The notes: generated from the letters alone by a model not told the origin. A DNA stretch of 64,000 nucleotides from CATOSK01 sp034423195 (GCA_034423195.1 DAOUIZ010000010.1:57951-121950), one strand, 5' to 3'. Positions 34,826 through 43,982 are shown, counted from the stretch's first letter. Made by a program: numbers and translations.

Positions 34826-35870
34826 CCTTGACCGCCTCTTCTTCCATAACCGCCGCGGGATCGGGGTGTTCCCCAACCAGCGGGTGCCAACACGCTGCCC
34901 ACCCTCCAGCCAACTCCACCTGGGGCGGTGCCACCGTCCGGCAGATGTCCGTCGCCAGCGGACACCGGGGATGGAACCGGCACCCCGGCGGAGGCTGTAT
35001 CAGGTTCGGAGGGTCCCCGGCCAACGTCTCCAGGGGCCGTTTCTCCCCCACCACGCTGGGGAAGGAGGACAGGAGAGCCTTGGTGTAGGGATGCATCGCC
35101 TGCCGAAACAATTGATCCGTATCCCCCAGTTCCACCAGTTGCCCTGCGTACATTACCCCCGTCCGTTCCGTCACCTCCGCCACCACCGCTATGTCGTGGG
35201 TGATGTACAGCATGCTCATCCCCAGCTCCTGCTGGATCCGCTTCAACTCCCGCAGGATGCGGTCCTGCACGATAACGTCCAGCGCGGTGGTGGGCTCGTC
35301 TGCGATAATCATGTCCGGTTCGCAGCTCAGCGCCATGGCGATCATCGCCCGCTGCCGCATCCCCCCGCTCAGCTCGTGGGGAAAACGGGTCATCACCGGA
35401 CGGGCCAGCCCCACCACGTCAAACAGGGCCGCTACCCGCTCCCGGGCGGCGTCCTTCCGGGTCTCCAGGCCGTGGTTCTGGATTGCCTCCACTATCTGGT
35501 CCCCCACTCGGTACACCGGGTCCATGGCGTTCATCGCCGCCTGGAACACCATCGCCACCCGCCGCCATCGGAAATCCCTGACTTCGCTGCCCTCCATTGC
35601 CAGCAGGTCCTCATCCCCCAGCATCACCCGCCCGGAAACCAGGCGCCCGTTGTCCGGCAGCAGGTTCATCAGGGACAGTGCGATGCTGCTCTTGCCGCAC
35701 CCCGACTCGCCGACCAGGCCCATGGAGCCGCCCGGCTCCAGTCCGAAGGACACTCCATCAACCGCCCGCACCGTCCCCTGCCGGGTCAGGTAGTGCATCG
35801 CCAGCCCCTCCACGGTCAGGGCGGCCCGCTCCCTTGCCAAGCCCCTCGCGACGGCCGCGGTTTCACCCAT
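34815..35870 (-). CDS. Oligopeptide ABC transporter ATP-binding protein, DppD/OppD-like
   Basis: This 351-residue ATPase has Walker A GESGCGKSS, signature LSGGMRQRA, Walker B IIADEPTTALD, switch ITHD and the C-terminal CRFHPRCPLATDIC cysteine region. It overlaps the upstream permease by 8 bp and the downstream ATPase by 11 bp. This is the first ATPase of the importer; all motifs look intact. Confidence 0.92.
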   Translation of the reverse strand: MGETAAVARGLARERAALTVEGLAMHYLTRQGTVRAVDGVSFGLEPGGSMGLVGESGCGKSSIALSLMNLLPDNGRLVSGRVMLGDEDLLAMEGSEVRDFRWRRVAMVFQAAMNAMDPVYRVGDQIVEAIQNHGLETRKDAARERVAALFDVVGLARPVMTRFPHELSGGMRQRAMIAMALSCEPDMIIADEPTTALDVIVQDRILRELKRIQQELGMSMLYITHDIAVVAEVTERTGVMYAGQLVELGDTDQLFRQAMHPYTKALLSSFPSVVGEKRPLETLAGDPPNLIQPPPGCRFHPRCPLATDICRTVAPPQVELAGGWAACWHPLVGEHPDPAAVMEEEAVKDGG

Positions 35871-36879
35871 CGTACTGCCGCCGCAGCCTGGGATTCACCA
35901 CTTCGTCCAGCGCCCGCCCCACCAGGTAGAAGGCGCTGCACAGCAGGGTTATGGACGCTCCGGCCGGGATTATCAGCCACCAGTACTCGACCCCGCCCAG
36001 CAGGTATCCTCCCGTCGAAGCCGTGTGGATCATGATTCCCCAGCTCATCCGGATGTTCAGGATGCCGAAGTAGGACAGCACCGCCTCGGAAAATATCGCG
36101 CCCGTTACCGTGAACATCATGTACAGCAGGGACAGCGGCAGCAGGTTCGGCACGATGTGAACGAAGATGATGTGAATGTGTCCGCCGCCCGCCACCCGGG
36201 CCGCTTCGATGTACGGCTTCACCTTGATGCTCAACGCCTGCGATTTCAGGACGATGGCCGTCCCTCCGAATCCCGCCAGGATTCCCAGCACCAGCGCCAG
36301 CTGCATCAGGTTCAGGTCAAACAGCGCCGTCAGGACTATCAACAGCGAGATGGTCGGCAGCATGATGATAATGTCCGCCAGCCTCATCAGCAGCGCGTCC
36401 ACCACTCCGCCGTAGTAGGCCGCGATTGCCCCGATGCTGGTGGCAATCACCACCGTCACCAGCGCCGCCGTGATCCCCAGCAGAAACTCCGACCCCGCGC
36501 TGGACATCAGCTGGCTCAGAACGTCCCGGCCCAGCGAGTCCGTACCCAGCAGGTGCGCCCTTGACGGCGGGGCCGGGTGCTCAAACTCGTCGAACCCGTA
36601 CCCCGTTATCGGGTCATACACCGACCGGTCCCACACCGTGTTCATCAGGATTGGGTGAGCCAGAGCGAACAGGGCGAAGGCCGCGATGACGACCAGCCCG
36701 ATTACCCCGATCCGGCTGGCCGCGAATATCGCCCACGCTCCCCGGAAGGTCCCCCAGGCCACTCTCAGCCGGGCCAGCTGGACCCCGAATCTCCCCCGCA
36801 CCGCCTCCTCTTCGGGAAAGTCCCACCCGCCCGGACCTTCGCCGGAAACGCCGGGCCCGGGGACCACCGGCGCCGTCAC
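35863..36879 (-). CDS. Oligopeptide ABC transporter permease, DppC/OppC-like
   Basis: This 338-residue permease has an N-terminal helix (RIGVIGLVVIAAFALFAL) and an extracytoplasmic segment with HLLGTDSLGRDVLSQ, the family hallmark of DppC. The inner-membrane domain follows with an EAA-type loop (YIEAARVAGGGHIHII). The first about 50 residues form a hydrophilic N-terminal extension. It overlaps the DppB-like gene by 4 bp. Confidence 0.92.
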   Translation of the reverse strand: MTAPVVPGPGVSGEGPGGWDFPEEEAVRGRFGVQLARLRVAWGTFRGAWAIFAASRIGVIGLVVIAAFALFALAHPILMNTVWDRSVYDPITGYGFDEFEHPAPPSRAHLLGTDSLGRDVLSQLMSSAGSEFLLGITAALVTVVIATSIGAIAAYYGGVVDALLMRLADIIIMLPTISLLIVLTALFDLNLMQLALVLGILAGFGGTAIVLKSQALSIKVKPYIEAARVAGGGHIHIIFVHIVPNLLPLSLLYMMFTVTGAIFSEAVLSYFGILNIRMSWGIMIHTASTGGYLLGGVEYWWLIIPAGASITLLCSAFYLVGRALDEVVNPRLRRQYDG

Positions 36880-38027
36880 TGGTACCTCACCCGGGGGTCC
36901 AGGTAAACGTACAGCACGTCCGCGATGAGGTGCGCCACCAGGGTCATCACCCCCAGCAGCACGAAGGCGCCCAGGGCCAGCGGCATGTCCTCCTTCAGGA
37001 CCGCGTCAAGGAGCGCCCGCCCCATCCCCGGCCAGGAGAATATGGACTCGATGATTACGCTCCCGTCCACCGCGAAGGCCAGGCTGAACACCAGGCTGGT
37101 CACCACCGGCAGCAGGGCGTTGCGGGCCGCGTGCCGGTCCCGCACCGTCCGATCCGGCAGACCCTTCGCCCGGGCCACCGTGACGAAGTCCTCCCGGATC
37201 GTCTCCAGCATACTGTTCCGGGTCAGCAGCATCGTCCCTCCGAAGGAGATGAGCGTCAGCGTCCCCACCGGCAGCGCCATGTGCCGCACGATGTCCCAGG
37301 CCAGGTGCCCGACGCCGGACAACCACCATGCCGCCAGGCCGACTACTACCGCCACTCCAAACCCGGCCAGGACAACCCGTCCCTCATTGCCCGGCGCCCA
37401 CCGCCGCGCCGCCAGGGTCGCAGCCAGCGCCGCCAGCCCCCACGCCATCGCGGTGATGATCATGCTGGTGAACACCATGTTGGCGTCCACCGGCGACCCG
37501 CGCCACAGGGAAGGGTCCAGGAATTTCCCCAGCGGAAACCACCCCAGTTGGAAGGCGAACAGCCAGATCATCATCAGACCGAACCAGGGCGTGAACATCG
37601 TGAACAGCAGCACGCCGGACACAGTGGCCGTGTACTCCATGACGCCGCCGCGCCGCCACGCGATGGTCTTTCCCAGCAGGAACCCGGTGTAGAAGGAGAC
37701 CACCGTGGCCGTCAGGAAAAGCACCGCGGTCCGCGGCAGCCGTTCCAGGATCACGTCAATGACCGGCCGCGGGTAATGCCCGAAGGACACCCCGAAGTTC
37801 AGGGTGGCGTAGTTCTGGAGATGGGAGAGGAACTGCCGCCACAGCGGCTGGTCCAGCCCGAAGCTCGCCTCCAGCTGCGCCCTGACCTCCGGCTCTATCT
37901 CCGGGTTCAGGGCATAGAAAGAAGTGTAGCTCCCCGGCTGCGCCTGTATCAGGAAGAAGGCCAGCGTGACGAACACCAGGAGCGTCACCACTATCTGGCC
38001 CAACCGCCGCGCCAGGTAACCCGCCAT
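36876..38027 (-). CDS. Oligopeptide ABC transporter permease, DppB/OppB-like
   Basis: This 383-residue permease begins with LARRLGQIVVTLLVFVTLAFFL as in DppB proteins and carries the EAA-type loop DFVTVARAKGLPDRTV near residue 290. It is about 50 residues longer than the usual DppB. The extra length is an inserted hydrophobic stretch (around residues 195-245), which could add two helices in the periplasm-facing half. It is coupled to dppC by a 4-bp overlap. Confidence 0.9.
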   Translation of the reverse strand: MAGYLARRLGQIVVTLLVFVTLAFFLIQAQPGSYTSFYALNPEIEPEVRAQLEASFGLDQPLWRQFLSHLQNYATLNFGVSFGHYPRPVIDVILERLPRTAVLFLTATVVSFYTGFLLGKTIAWRRGGVMEYTATVSGVLLFTMFTPWFGLMMIWLFAFQLGWFPLGKFLDPSLWRGSPVDANMVFTSMIITAMAWGLAALAATLAARRWAPGNEGRVVLAGFGVAVVVGLAAWWLSGVGHLAWDIVRHMALPVGTLTLISFGGTMLLTRNSMLETIREDFVTVARAKGLPDRTVRDRHAARNALLPVVTSLVFSLAFAVDGSVIIESIFSWPGMGRALLDAVLKEDMPLALGAFVLLGVMTLVAHLIADVLYVYLDPRVRYQ

Positions 38028-38051
38028 AGTCTTCCCTGCCTCGCCCCGGCG

Positions 38052-40097
38052 CTACTTCAGGACTACCGTCGTCGTCAGGCCGCCCTGGTCCTGGATGCCG
38101 TCCAGCACCGTGGTGTACGGAAACTCCAGCCGGTCCGCCCGGTAAGCTTCGAGGAGCGGCGTGGTGAACAGCACCACGTAGGGCAGGTCATCCGCCAGGA
38201 ACTCCTGCATCTGGAAGACCAGCCGCCGGGCTTCCTCCAAGTCCGTCTCCTCCAGGAGCGCGTCCGCCAGCGCGTCGAACTCCGGATTGCTGTATCCGCC
38301 CCGGTTCAGCCCGTCCTCCCCGGTATGCCGCGAGTGGAAGAACACTTCCAGGTAGTCGGGATACAGGCTCAGACCCCATCCCAGCATCCACAGCTCCAGG
38401 TTTTCCTCGTCGCCCAGCCGCTCCACGATGACGTTGAATCCGGTGAGCTGCGCCTTGACCGGAATCCCCACGTCGTTCAGCCACCGCTCAATCCAGATGG
38501 CAAAGGTCGAGCGCAGCGGATCGTAGCCCGCCGACGGGGCCATCAGGGTCAGTTCCTCCATCAGCTCCCCGTTGGGCATCCGCAGGCCCTCGCCCTCCTG
38601 CTCCATGAACGCCCCGTCCTCGCTCACCACCGGCTCCTTCTCGAAGGTGTACCCGGCATCCTTGAGGATCTTCACCGCCTCCGCCACCCGCTCCGGCCGG
38701 GACAGACCCTTCCCGGTGAACTCCACGTCCGGGTTGTACCAGAAGCCGTTGCCCTCCGGCACCGTCGTGTACATGGGGATGGCCACCCCCTGCAGCACCG
38801 TCCCGGTGATGAACTCCTTGTCGATGAGGGTTGCCACTGCTTTTCTGAAGGCTATGTCGTCCATGGGAGCCTTGCGCACGTTGAAGCCCAGGTACCGGAA
38901 CCCGTTGGACGCATTCTCCGCGATGGCAACGTTCTCTTCCTCTTCCAGCTGGGCTTGCAGTCCCTTCTGCAGCCCCAGCGGGTTCATGATGAAGTCAATG
39001 TCTCCCTTGTTCAGCGCCAGCACCGCCGTTTCCTGGTTGCCGTAGATGCTGTGGATTGTCGCGTCCGCGTGGGGCCCGCTGGTGTACTCCAGTATCTTGT
39101 TCCCGGTCGGCTCCCCGTAGGCGGAGAACTCGAACGCCCCGGGCTTCGACTCAGAGTAGGCCCCGTTCTCGTACTCCGTGACCGTCACCCCGGAAAAGTA
39201 GTAGTCCTCGTTTTTCGTCTTCTCCGCGAAGGCCGCCTTCTCCCACTTCTCGAAGACGAAACCGCCCGCCGACGGCTCGTTCTCCGGGACGTGGGCAAAC
39301 AGGAAGTTCTGTTGCTCGAGGAGCTCCCCCTGACCCTTGGCCTCCGCCACCACCGGCTCCCAGTACGCCTGGGACAGGATCGGGCAGAAGGCCAGCCCGA
39401 ACTGCCAGATGGACAGCCCCGGCTTCTTCTTGAAATACACCTTGACCTTGTAGGGTTCCGGCGCCTCCACCTTCTCCACGAACTCTGTGTCCACGATGCT
39501 GGCCCAGTTGGACGACAGCTCCAGGTCCAGCACCGTCTGCACCGTGAACACAAAGTCCTCGGCCGTCACCGGATTGCCGTCTGTCCACGTCAGTCCTTCC
39601 TTCAGCGCAACCTCCGACGTCCACATGGTCTGCCCGTCGACGGTCTCTTCCTGCAGTGGCGTCGGAAAGTCCGCCGCCAGGGAAGGCACCCAGTCGAACC
39701 GCTGGTCCGAGTAGGTGAACAGGGAAGCCTGTCCCCCGCCCAGCACATACCCGTTCCAGATCGTTCCGTCGCCGATGGAACCCAGGTAGGACCAGTAGTT
39801 CGTAGTCGTCAGGTCCGAGAAAATCCCCAGCTTGTAGACCGGATCGCTGGGCCTCGCCGCTGTTTGTCCGCCGCCGGTGCTTTCTGTTTGGACCGCAGTT
39901 GCCGGCTGGGTTTCCCTCACCGCCGCTGGCTCCCCACCCGGGGCTTGCGCTTCCGGCGCGCCTCCCGGCGTCGGCGTCGCCACCACTTCGACCTCCTTGA
40001 TTACCTCCCGGGCACACCCCAGCATTCCCAGCGAAAGCGCCAGCACCAGCGCCAACCCGATCCATACCCCTCGGAACCCAACCGCGAAACGAGTCAT
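38052..40097 (-). CDS. Oligopeptide ABC transporter substrate-binding lipoprotein
   Basis: This is a 681-residue SBP_bac_5 (DppA/OppA) protein. The ATG at 40097 begins a signal peptide ending in LSLGMLGC, fitting a lipoprotein; the frame upstream of it to 40163 is an unlikely extension. A Pro/Ala/Gly-rich linker follows, and the family block WTDGNPVTAEDFVFT is present near residue 180. It is anchored outside the membrane and delivers peptides to the permeases encoded next. Confidence 0.92.
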   Translation of the reverse strand: MTRFAVGFRGVWIGLALVLALSLGMLGCAREVIKEVEVVATPTPGGAPEAQAPGGEPAAVRETQPATAVQTESTGGGQTAARPSDPVYKLGIFSDLTTTNYWSYLGSIGDGTIWNGYVLGGGQASLFTYSDQRFDWVPSLAADFPTPLQEETVDGQTMWTSEVALKEGLTWTDGNPVTAEDFVFTVQTVLDLELSSNWASIVDTEFVEKVEAPEPYKVKVYFKKKPGLSIWQFGLAFCPILSQAYWEPVVAEAKGQGELLEQQNFLFAHVPENEPSAGGFVFEKWEKAAFAEKTKNEDYYFSGVTVTEYENGAYSESKPGAFEFSAYGEPTGNKILEYTSGPHADATIHSIYGNQETAVLALNKGDIDFIMNPLGLQKGLQAQLEEEENVAIAENASNGFRYLGFNVRKAPMDDIAFRKAVATLIDKEFITGTVLQGVAIPMYTTVPEGNGFWYNPDVEFTGKGLSRPERVAEAVKILKDAGYTFEKEPVVSEDGAFMEQEGEGLRMPNGELMEELTLMAPSAGYDPLRSTFAIWIERWLNDVGIPVKAQLTGFNVIVERLGDEENLELWMLGWGLSLYPDYLEVFFHSRHTGEDGLNRGGYSNPEFDALADALLEETDLEEARRLVFQMQEFLADDLPYVVLFTTPLLEAYRADRLEFPYTTVLDGIQDQGGLTTTVVLK

Positions 40098-40137
40098 AAC
40101 CCTACCTGACCACTCGACAAATTCCAGCCCTTTCACC

Positions 40138-40172
40138 GGGGGTTTGGGGGATGAATCCCCCAACGCAGCCCC
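40138..40172 (-). repeat. Conserved hairpin element, copy 1 (after pepC)
   Basis: A perfect 9-bp stem (40144-40152 with 40155-40163) around a 2-nt centre is flanked by G5 and C4 runs. It begins 3 bp after the peptidase stop codon. A sister element lies right after the enolase stop (48241-48274) with compensatory changes in the stem. No T-run follows, so it is a REP-like or non-canonical terminator. Confidence 0.75.
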
Positions 40173-40175
40173 GTG

Positions 40176-41534
40176 TTATTCTCCCTTGGCGAGCGAACCC
40201 ATCGGGTCCCACGGCGGCAGCTCTATCGGGGCCTGGTCCCAGGCGTCCTGCAGATCCTGGGGCAGGTAGCTCTTGGGAGCGGCGATCTCGAACATATACT
40301 CGGCGAACCACGAGTCGTTCATCAGGCAGAAGCCCTTGTCCCCCACCTTGTCGTCCCAGCTGTTCTCCACCCGCCACCGCCGCGGCTTCCCGTCCACCAC
40401 GTCCACCCCGGTGAACAGCATCGCGTGGGTCATCCGCGTTTGCTGGTACTCCAACCGCGCGGCCTTGTCCAGGGAAAAATCGGTCCCGTAGACACCGGCG
40501 TAGTCGAACAGCTCCGCGTCCCACAGCCCCTTGTCCCGGTCCATCTGCTTCCCCGTGTCGCACCCCATCCACACCGGCTTGCCCTCCTCCAGCATCCGCT
40601 GGGCGATGGACTTGATGAGCTCGATGTCCACGTTGAGGTACTTGACCACGCCGCCGTCCACCACGTTCCCCAGGTACTGGATGGTGAAGGTCCGGCCCTC
40701 GGGACTGCTTTCCCTCGGATCATGCACCAGGCAGACATACTCCTCCATGGGAGTCGTCACGTACTTGTCCGCGAACTCCTGCGGAGTCATCTCCCCATCC
40801 CTTTGAAATTCGTTGTCCCGGTCCCGCCACTGCCAGAAGAACTGGGTCGGAGGCGTTCCCAGGTGGATGCTCAGAATCTGGTAGATGGCATTCAGGCACT
40901 CCTGCTTGCAGTCCCTCAGCTCGTCAACACCCGCTTCCGTGGCGTACAGGTCGCGGATGCGCTTGGCTCCCTGCCGGTACTGGTAGTTCAGCATCGTGTT
41001 CATCCGCATCGTGTTGCTGGAGCTCTCCGTTTCCGGCATCACCGACTTGGGAACGACGCCGTGCTTGCGGACCAGGTTCACGAACATATCCCACTGCCCG
41101 CCGTCCTCCACGCCCCGGGACAGCAGCCATGCCACCGTCCGGTCGTCCACCGGGAGGCCCGCCGTCTCGATGATGGCTTCCAGCAGGAAGTTGGCCCGCT
41201 CCAGCTTGTCCCAGAACATGACGTAGTTCTGGCTGAACTCGAACTCCTTGACGTTCAGCACGTCCTTGCTGTCCACCCGGAACATATTCAGGCCGGCGAA
41301 CATCCAGCACCGCCCCGACCGCGCCTGGTTCGTCACCGACCAGTCGTCCAGCCTTGTGGAAAAGGTGTGCTCTGCCTCCCGCACAATGGAATGGTCCAGG
41401 GCGACCTCGTTCACATCCCGCCGCGTCACCACGTTCTGCATCAGGTTGCTTTTCGGATCGCTGCGGAATCGCTCGTCGAACTCCGCCACCTGGCCCGACG
41501 TCAGCGCCCCGCCGTTGGAAGAATTTCCGGTCAT
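40176..41534 (-). CDS. Aminopeptidase C / bleomycin hydrolase (peptidase C1B)
   Basis: This 452-residue papain-fold cysteine peptidase has the catalytic set visible: NQARSGRCWMF (oxyanion Gln and nucleophile Cys), THAMLFTGV (His) and RVENSWDD (Asn). PepC/BleH enzymes form a cytosolic hexameric cage and trim peptides from the N terminus. AGGAGG lies 5 bp before the ATG. It stands just upstream of the oligopeptide importer genes on the same strand, so import and breakdown of peptides are probably linked. Confidence 0.93.
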   Translation of the reverse strand: MTGNSSNGGALTSGQVAEFDERFRSDPKSNLMQNVVTRRDVNEVALDHSIVREAEHTFSTRLDDWSVTNQARSGRCWMFAGLNMFRVDSKDVLNVKEFEFSQNYVMFWDKLERANFLLEAIIETAGLPVDDRTVAWLLSRGVEDGGQWDMFVNLVRKHGVVPKSVMPETESSSNTMRMNTMLNYQYRQGAKRIRDLYATEAGVDELRDCKQECLNAIYQILSIHLGTPPTQFFWQWRDRDNEFQRDGEMTPQEFADKYVTTPMEEYVCLVHDPRESSPEGRTFTIQYLGNVVDGGVVKYLNVDIELIKSIAQRMLEEGKPVWMGCDTGKQMDRDKGLWDAELFDYAGVYGTDFSLDKAARLEYQQTRMTHAMLFTGVDVVDGKPRRWRVENSWDDKVGDKGFCLMNDSWFAEYMFEIAAPKSYLPQDLQDAWDQAPIELPPWDPMGSLAKGE

Positions 41535-41550
41535 ATTGACCTCCTGGGTT

Positions 41551-41580
41551 TCACAAGTTTCATACGTTCTTCACAAGTCT
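41551..41580. promoter_or_regulatory. Direct repeat TCACAAGT spaced 20 bp upstream of pepC
   Basis: TTCACAAGT occurs twice exactly 20 bp apart (TCACAAGT at 41551 and 41571), i.e. two helical turns, 17 bp upstream of the PepC start. It is a possible regulator-binding site; no promoter boxes are clear. Confidence 0.35.
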
Positions 41581-41687
41581 ACCGGATTTTCCGCCGGTTG
41601 CGGCCCGGGACAAATCCAATTAAAGTGGTACCGTTCTCCAACCGGAGCATCACCCGGCTCCCCATTATAGTATATTCACCAAGGCCG

Positions 41688-41816
41688 CCCCCAAGGCGTA
41701 GTCATTGGGAGGCCGTCGCCGACCAGGGCCCTTAGACAAGTTACCTATGTTGGGCCCGAAAGAGGCGACCGTTCAGAACGAGCCCCCCAACCTTACAGCC
41801 GACCGAGCGATTTAGA
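41688..41816 (+). repeat. Palindromic repeat family, copy A
   Basis: This partly degenerate copy contains the shared core CCAGGGCCCTTAGACAAGTT, then TGGGCCCGAAAGAGGCGAC and the 3' end ACAGCCGACCGAGCGATTTA. It lacks most of the CCGGCCA/TGGCCGG hairpin. It ends 6 bp before the nifS start codon. Confidence 0.85.
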
Positions 41817-41821
41817 TTCAA

Positions 41822-43030
41822 ATGAATCCCGTCTATCTGGATTATAACGCCACCACTCCCATCGACCCCGCCGTCGCGGAGGCGATGCTCCCCTACATCT
41901 TCGACCATTTCGGCAACCCCTCCAGCGGACACGCTTATGGACAGCGGGCGCGGGAGGCCGTCGAGGAAGCCCGCCATGAGGTAGCCGCCCTCCTCGGCTG
42001 CCACGACGACGAAATCGTCTTCACCAGCGGCGGCACCGAGGCCAACAACTACGCCATCAAGGGCATCACCGGATTGTCCGGCCCCGGGTCCCACATCATC
42101 ACTTCCGCCGTCGAGCACCCCGCCGTCATCGAGGTCTGCCGCTTCCTCAGCGGCAGCGCCCCGCCGCCCAGGGCCCTTGGACAAGTTACCGAAAGGGGCG
42201 GGTTTCAGACAAAAGCCCGCGCCTGCTCCATAACCTACCTGCCCGTTGACGAGCACGGAATGGTCACCGCCCGGCAGGTTGCCGGCGCCATTACGGATAA
42301 GACCGCCCTCGTCACCATCATGCACGCCAACAACGAGGTCGGCACCATCGAGCCCATCCGGGAAATCGCCGGCGCCGCCCACGCCAGGGGCATCCCCGTC
42401 CACGCCGACTGCGCCCAGTCCGTCGGGAAAATTCCGGTCAACGTCGACGACCTCGGGGTGGACCTTCTCTCCATCGCCGGACACAAGCTCTATGCCCCCA
42501 AGGGCGTCGGCGCGCTGTACATCCGCCGCGGCGTCGCCCTGGAAAAGCTGATGCACGGCGCCGGCCACGAAAACAACTGGCGCGCCGGCACCGAGAACGT
42601 AATCCTCATCGCCGGTCTCGGCCAGGCCTGCCGCCTCATCCGCGAGAACCTGCCCTCCTATGAGGAACACATGAAGCGGATGCGGGACCGGCTGGAGACT
42701 GCCCTGCGCGACGCCTTCCCAGACCTTCGCGTCAACGGCCATCCCCTGGAACGCTTGCCCAACACCAGCAGCGTCAGCTTTCCCGGCGCTGAGGCCAACC
42801 ACATCCTGGACCAGCTGGCAGGCGTGGCCGCCTCCGCCGGAGCCGCCTGCCACAGCGACCGGGTCGAGTTGTCCAGCGTCCTCGAGGCCATGCGGGTTCC
42901 CCTGGAATACGCCAAGGGGACGATCCGCCTGTCCGTCGGACGGTACACCACCCCCGATGAAATCGACCGGGCCGCCGCCGAAATCGTCTGCGTCGTCTCT
43001 TCCCAAATCCCAACCATTGCTGCGAGTTGA
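41822..43030 (+). CDS. Cysteine desulfurase (NifS/IscS family) with an inserted loop
   Basis: This 402-residue PLP enzyme begins with VYLDYNATTPIDP and contains FTSGGTEANN and AVEHPAV. The PLP lysine K222 lies in GHKLYAPKGVGALY, and the catalytic C343 is in SAGAACHSD. It converts cysteine to alanine and passes sulfur to Fe-S, thiamine or tRNA pathways. Compared with IscS, the stretch between CRFL (residues 106-109) and TYLPVD (138) is about 21 residues too long. The insert is encoded by a fragment of the local palindromic repeat. A complete repeat copy also ends just before the start codon. It is 3 bp ahead of a DinB-like gene. Confidence 0.92.
   Translation: MNPVYLDYNATTPIDPAVAEAMLPYIFDHFGNPSSGHAYGQRAREAVEEARHEVAALLGCHDDEIVFTSGGTEANNYAIKGITGLSGPGSHIITSAVEHPAVIEVCRFLSGSAPPPRALGQVTERGGFQTKARACSITYLPVDEHGMVTARQVAGAITDKTALVTIMHANNEVGTIEPIREIAGAAHARGIPVHADCAQSVGKIPVNVDDLGVDLLSIAGHKLYAPKGVGALYIRRGVALEKLMHGAGHENNWRAGTENVILIAGLGQACRLIRENLPSYEEHMKRMRDRLETALRDAFPDLRVNGHPLERLPNTSSVSFPGAEANHILDQLAGVAASAGAACHSDRVELSSVLEAMRVPLEYAKGTIRLSVGRYTTPDEIDRAAAEIVCVVSSQIPTIAAS
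42167..42222 (+). repeat. Palindromic repeat fragment inside nifS, copy B
   Basis: CCAGGGCCCTTGGACAAGTTACC followed by GAAAGGGGCGG and AAAAGCCCGC matches the core of the outer copies, minus a 12-nt segment. It adds about 21 codons with the reading frame kept, within a loop after the helix carrying CRFL. (Core is given in parts; see 42168-42222.). Confidence 0.8.
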
Positions 43031-43033
43031 CCT

Positions 43034-43696
43034 ATGACTCTACCCGACCTGCCCGCCGACTCCCCCGCCACCGAGCTCTTTCCCCAGTTCCGGTCGGATA
43101 TCTACCGCATGATTTCCGAAGAAATCGAGGGCCTCACCGACGAACAGCTGGACTTCGAGTCCGATCAATGGGGATGGAGCCAGTGGAGCATCCGCCGCAA
43201 CCTCAGCCACCTGGCCTCCGGCGATGTGCGCTGGTTCGTCCAACGCTGGGGCGGCATCATTTTCCCGGATGGCCCCCCTCCCATTGACGACCTCGACGGG
43301 ATCATCAACTCCGGCTATGACCGCCGTCTGGACGAGGAAAAATACTGGGCTGTCCCGGACATCATGGAGAAGCTGCGCCTCGGGCTGGACATCAGCCAGC
43401 AGATCCTCGAGCGGGAGACCGTCGCCGGCCTCCAGACCTACGAGGTCGAGGTCCCCTACCAGGAGGGCAGCATCTGGTTCTCGGCGGCCCACCCCCGGGG
43501 CACCCGCCGGAGCAGCGACAACCCGGATATCGGATACCTCAGCCTGGAATCCACCTTCCGGCACCGCTACTACGAATACCTGACCCACCTCTTCAACATC
43601 CAGCGCCTCAAGCGGGCCCAGGGCCTCACCACCCGGGTCGAAATCCCCTTCGAGGGCTACCACGCCCTCCCCGATTGGGACCGCAGCGAACCCTGA
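43034..43696 (+). CDS. DinB-like helical protein
   Basis: This 220-residue protein has the DinB/DUF664 flavour: an N-terminal helix with FPQFRSDIYRMISEEIEGL and then WSIRRNLSHLASGDVRW, the first metal-binding-type histidine helix. It ends with HRYYEYLTHLFNIQRLK, where a second conserved histidine would fall. DinB-fold proteins include thiol-S-transferases and metal-bound enzymes using mycothiol or bacillithiol. It starts 3 bp after nifS, so co-translation is likely. The function is not known; a thiol-linked role beside a cysteine desulfurase is speculation. Confidence 0.65.
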   Translation: MTLPDLPADSPATELFPQFRSDIYRMISEEIEGLTDEQLDFESDQWGWSQWSIRRNLSHLASGDVRWFVQRWGGIIFPDGPPPIDDLDGIINSGYDRRLDEEKYWAVPDIMEKLRLGLDISQQILERETVAGLQTYEVEVPYQEGSIWFSAAHPRGTRRSSDNPDIGYLSLESTFRHRYYEYLTHLFNIQRLKRAQGLTTRVEIPFEGYHALPDWDRSEP

Positions 43697-43728
43697 CCCT
43701 CCCCCGGCGCCCTGCTCGGCCCCGCCGC

Positions 43729-43785
43729 TAAGGGCCCTTTGGCAACTAACCTGAACCGGGCCCGAAAGCGTCAGGCCTAAGAACG
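43729..43785 (+). repeat. Palindromic repeat family, diverged copy C
   Basis: AGGGCCCTTTGGCAACTAAC, then CGGGCCCGAAAG and TAAGAACGG align with the core of the full copies but with many substitutions. It is the oldest-looking copy, just after the DinB-like gene. Confidence 0.65.
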
Positions 43786-43822
43786 GTGGTAGAATTGGCG
43801 CACGGCAGTTTCCCAACCCGGC

Positions 43823-43979
43823 AGGGCCCACCCAAGGCGGAGCCATTGGGAGTCCCCGGCCACTGGCCGGAGCGAGAGGCGGCTGGAGCCGACCAGGGCC
43901 CTTAGACAAGTTACCTAACTTGGGCCCGAAAGAGGCGACTGTTCAAAACGGGCCACTACCCAACCCTGCAGCCGCCCGG
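43823..43979 (+). repeat. Palindromic repeat family, full copy D
   Basis: This is a full-length copy of about 157 bp. CCAAGGCGGAGCCATTGGGA comes first, followed by the hairpin CCGGCCA-C-TGGCCGG. Then comes the core with GGGCCC and the inner palindrome CAAGTT-ACCT-AACTTG, then GGGCCCGAAAGAGGCGACTG, and the end GCAGCCGCCCGG. Confidence 0.88.
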
Positions 43980-43982
43980 TCG

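Noticed and set aside
36930..40109. A 1059-codon open frame on the plus strand
   Set aside because: It is antisense to the DppB-like permease and the binding protein, has low-complexity Arg/Gln/His/Pro composition and no start signal; it is a GC-skew shadow frame.
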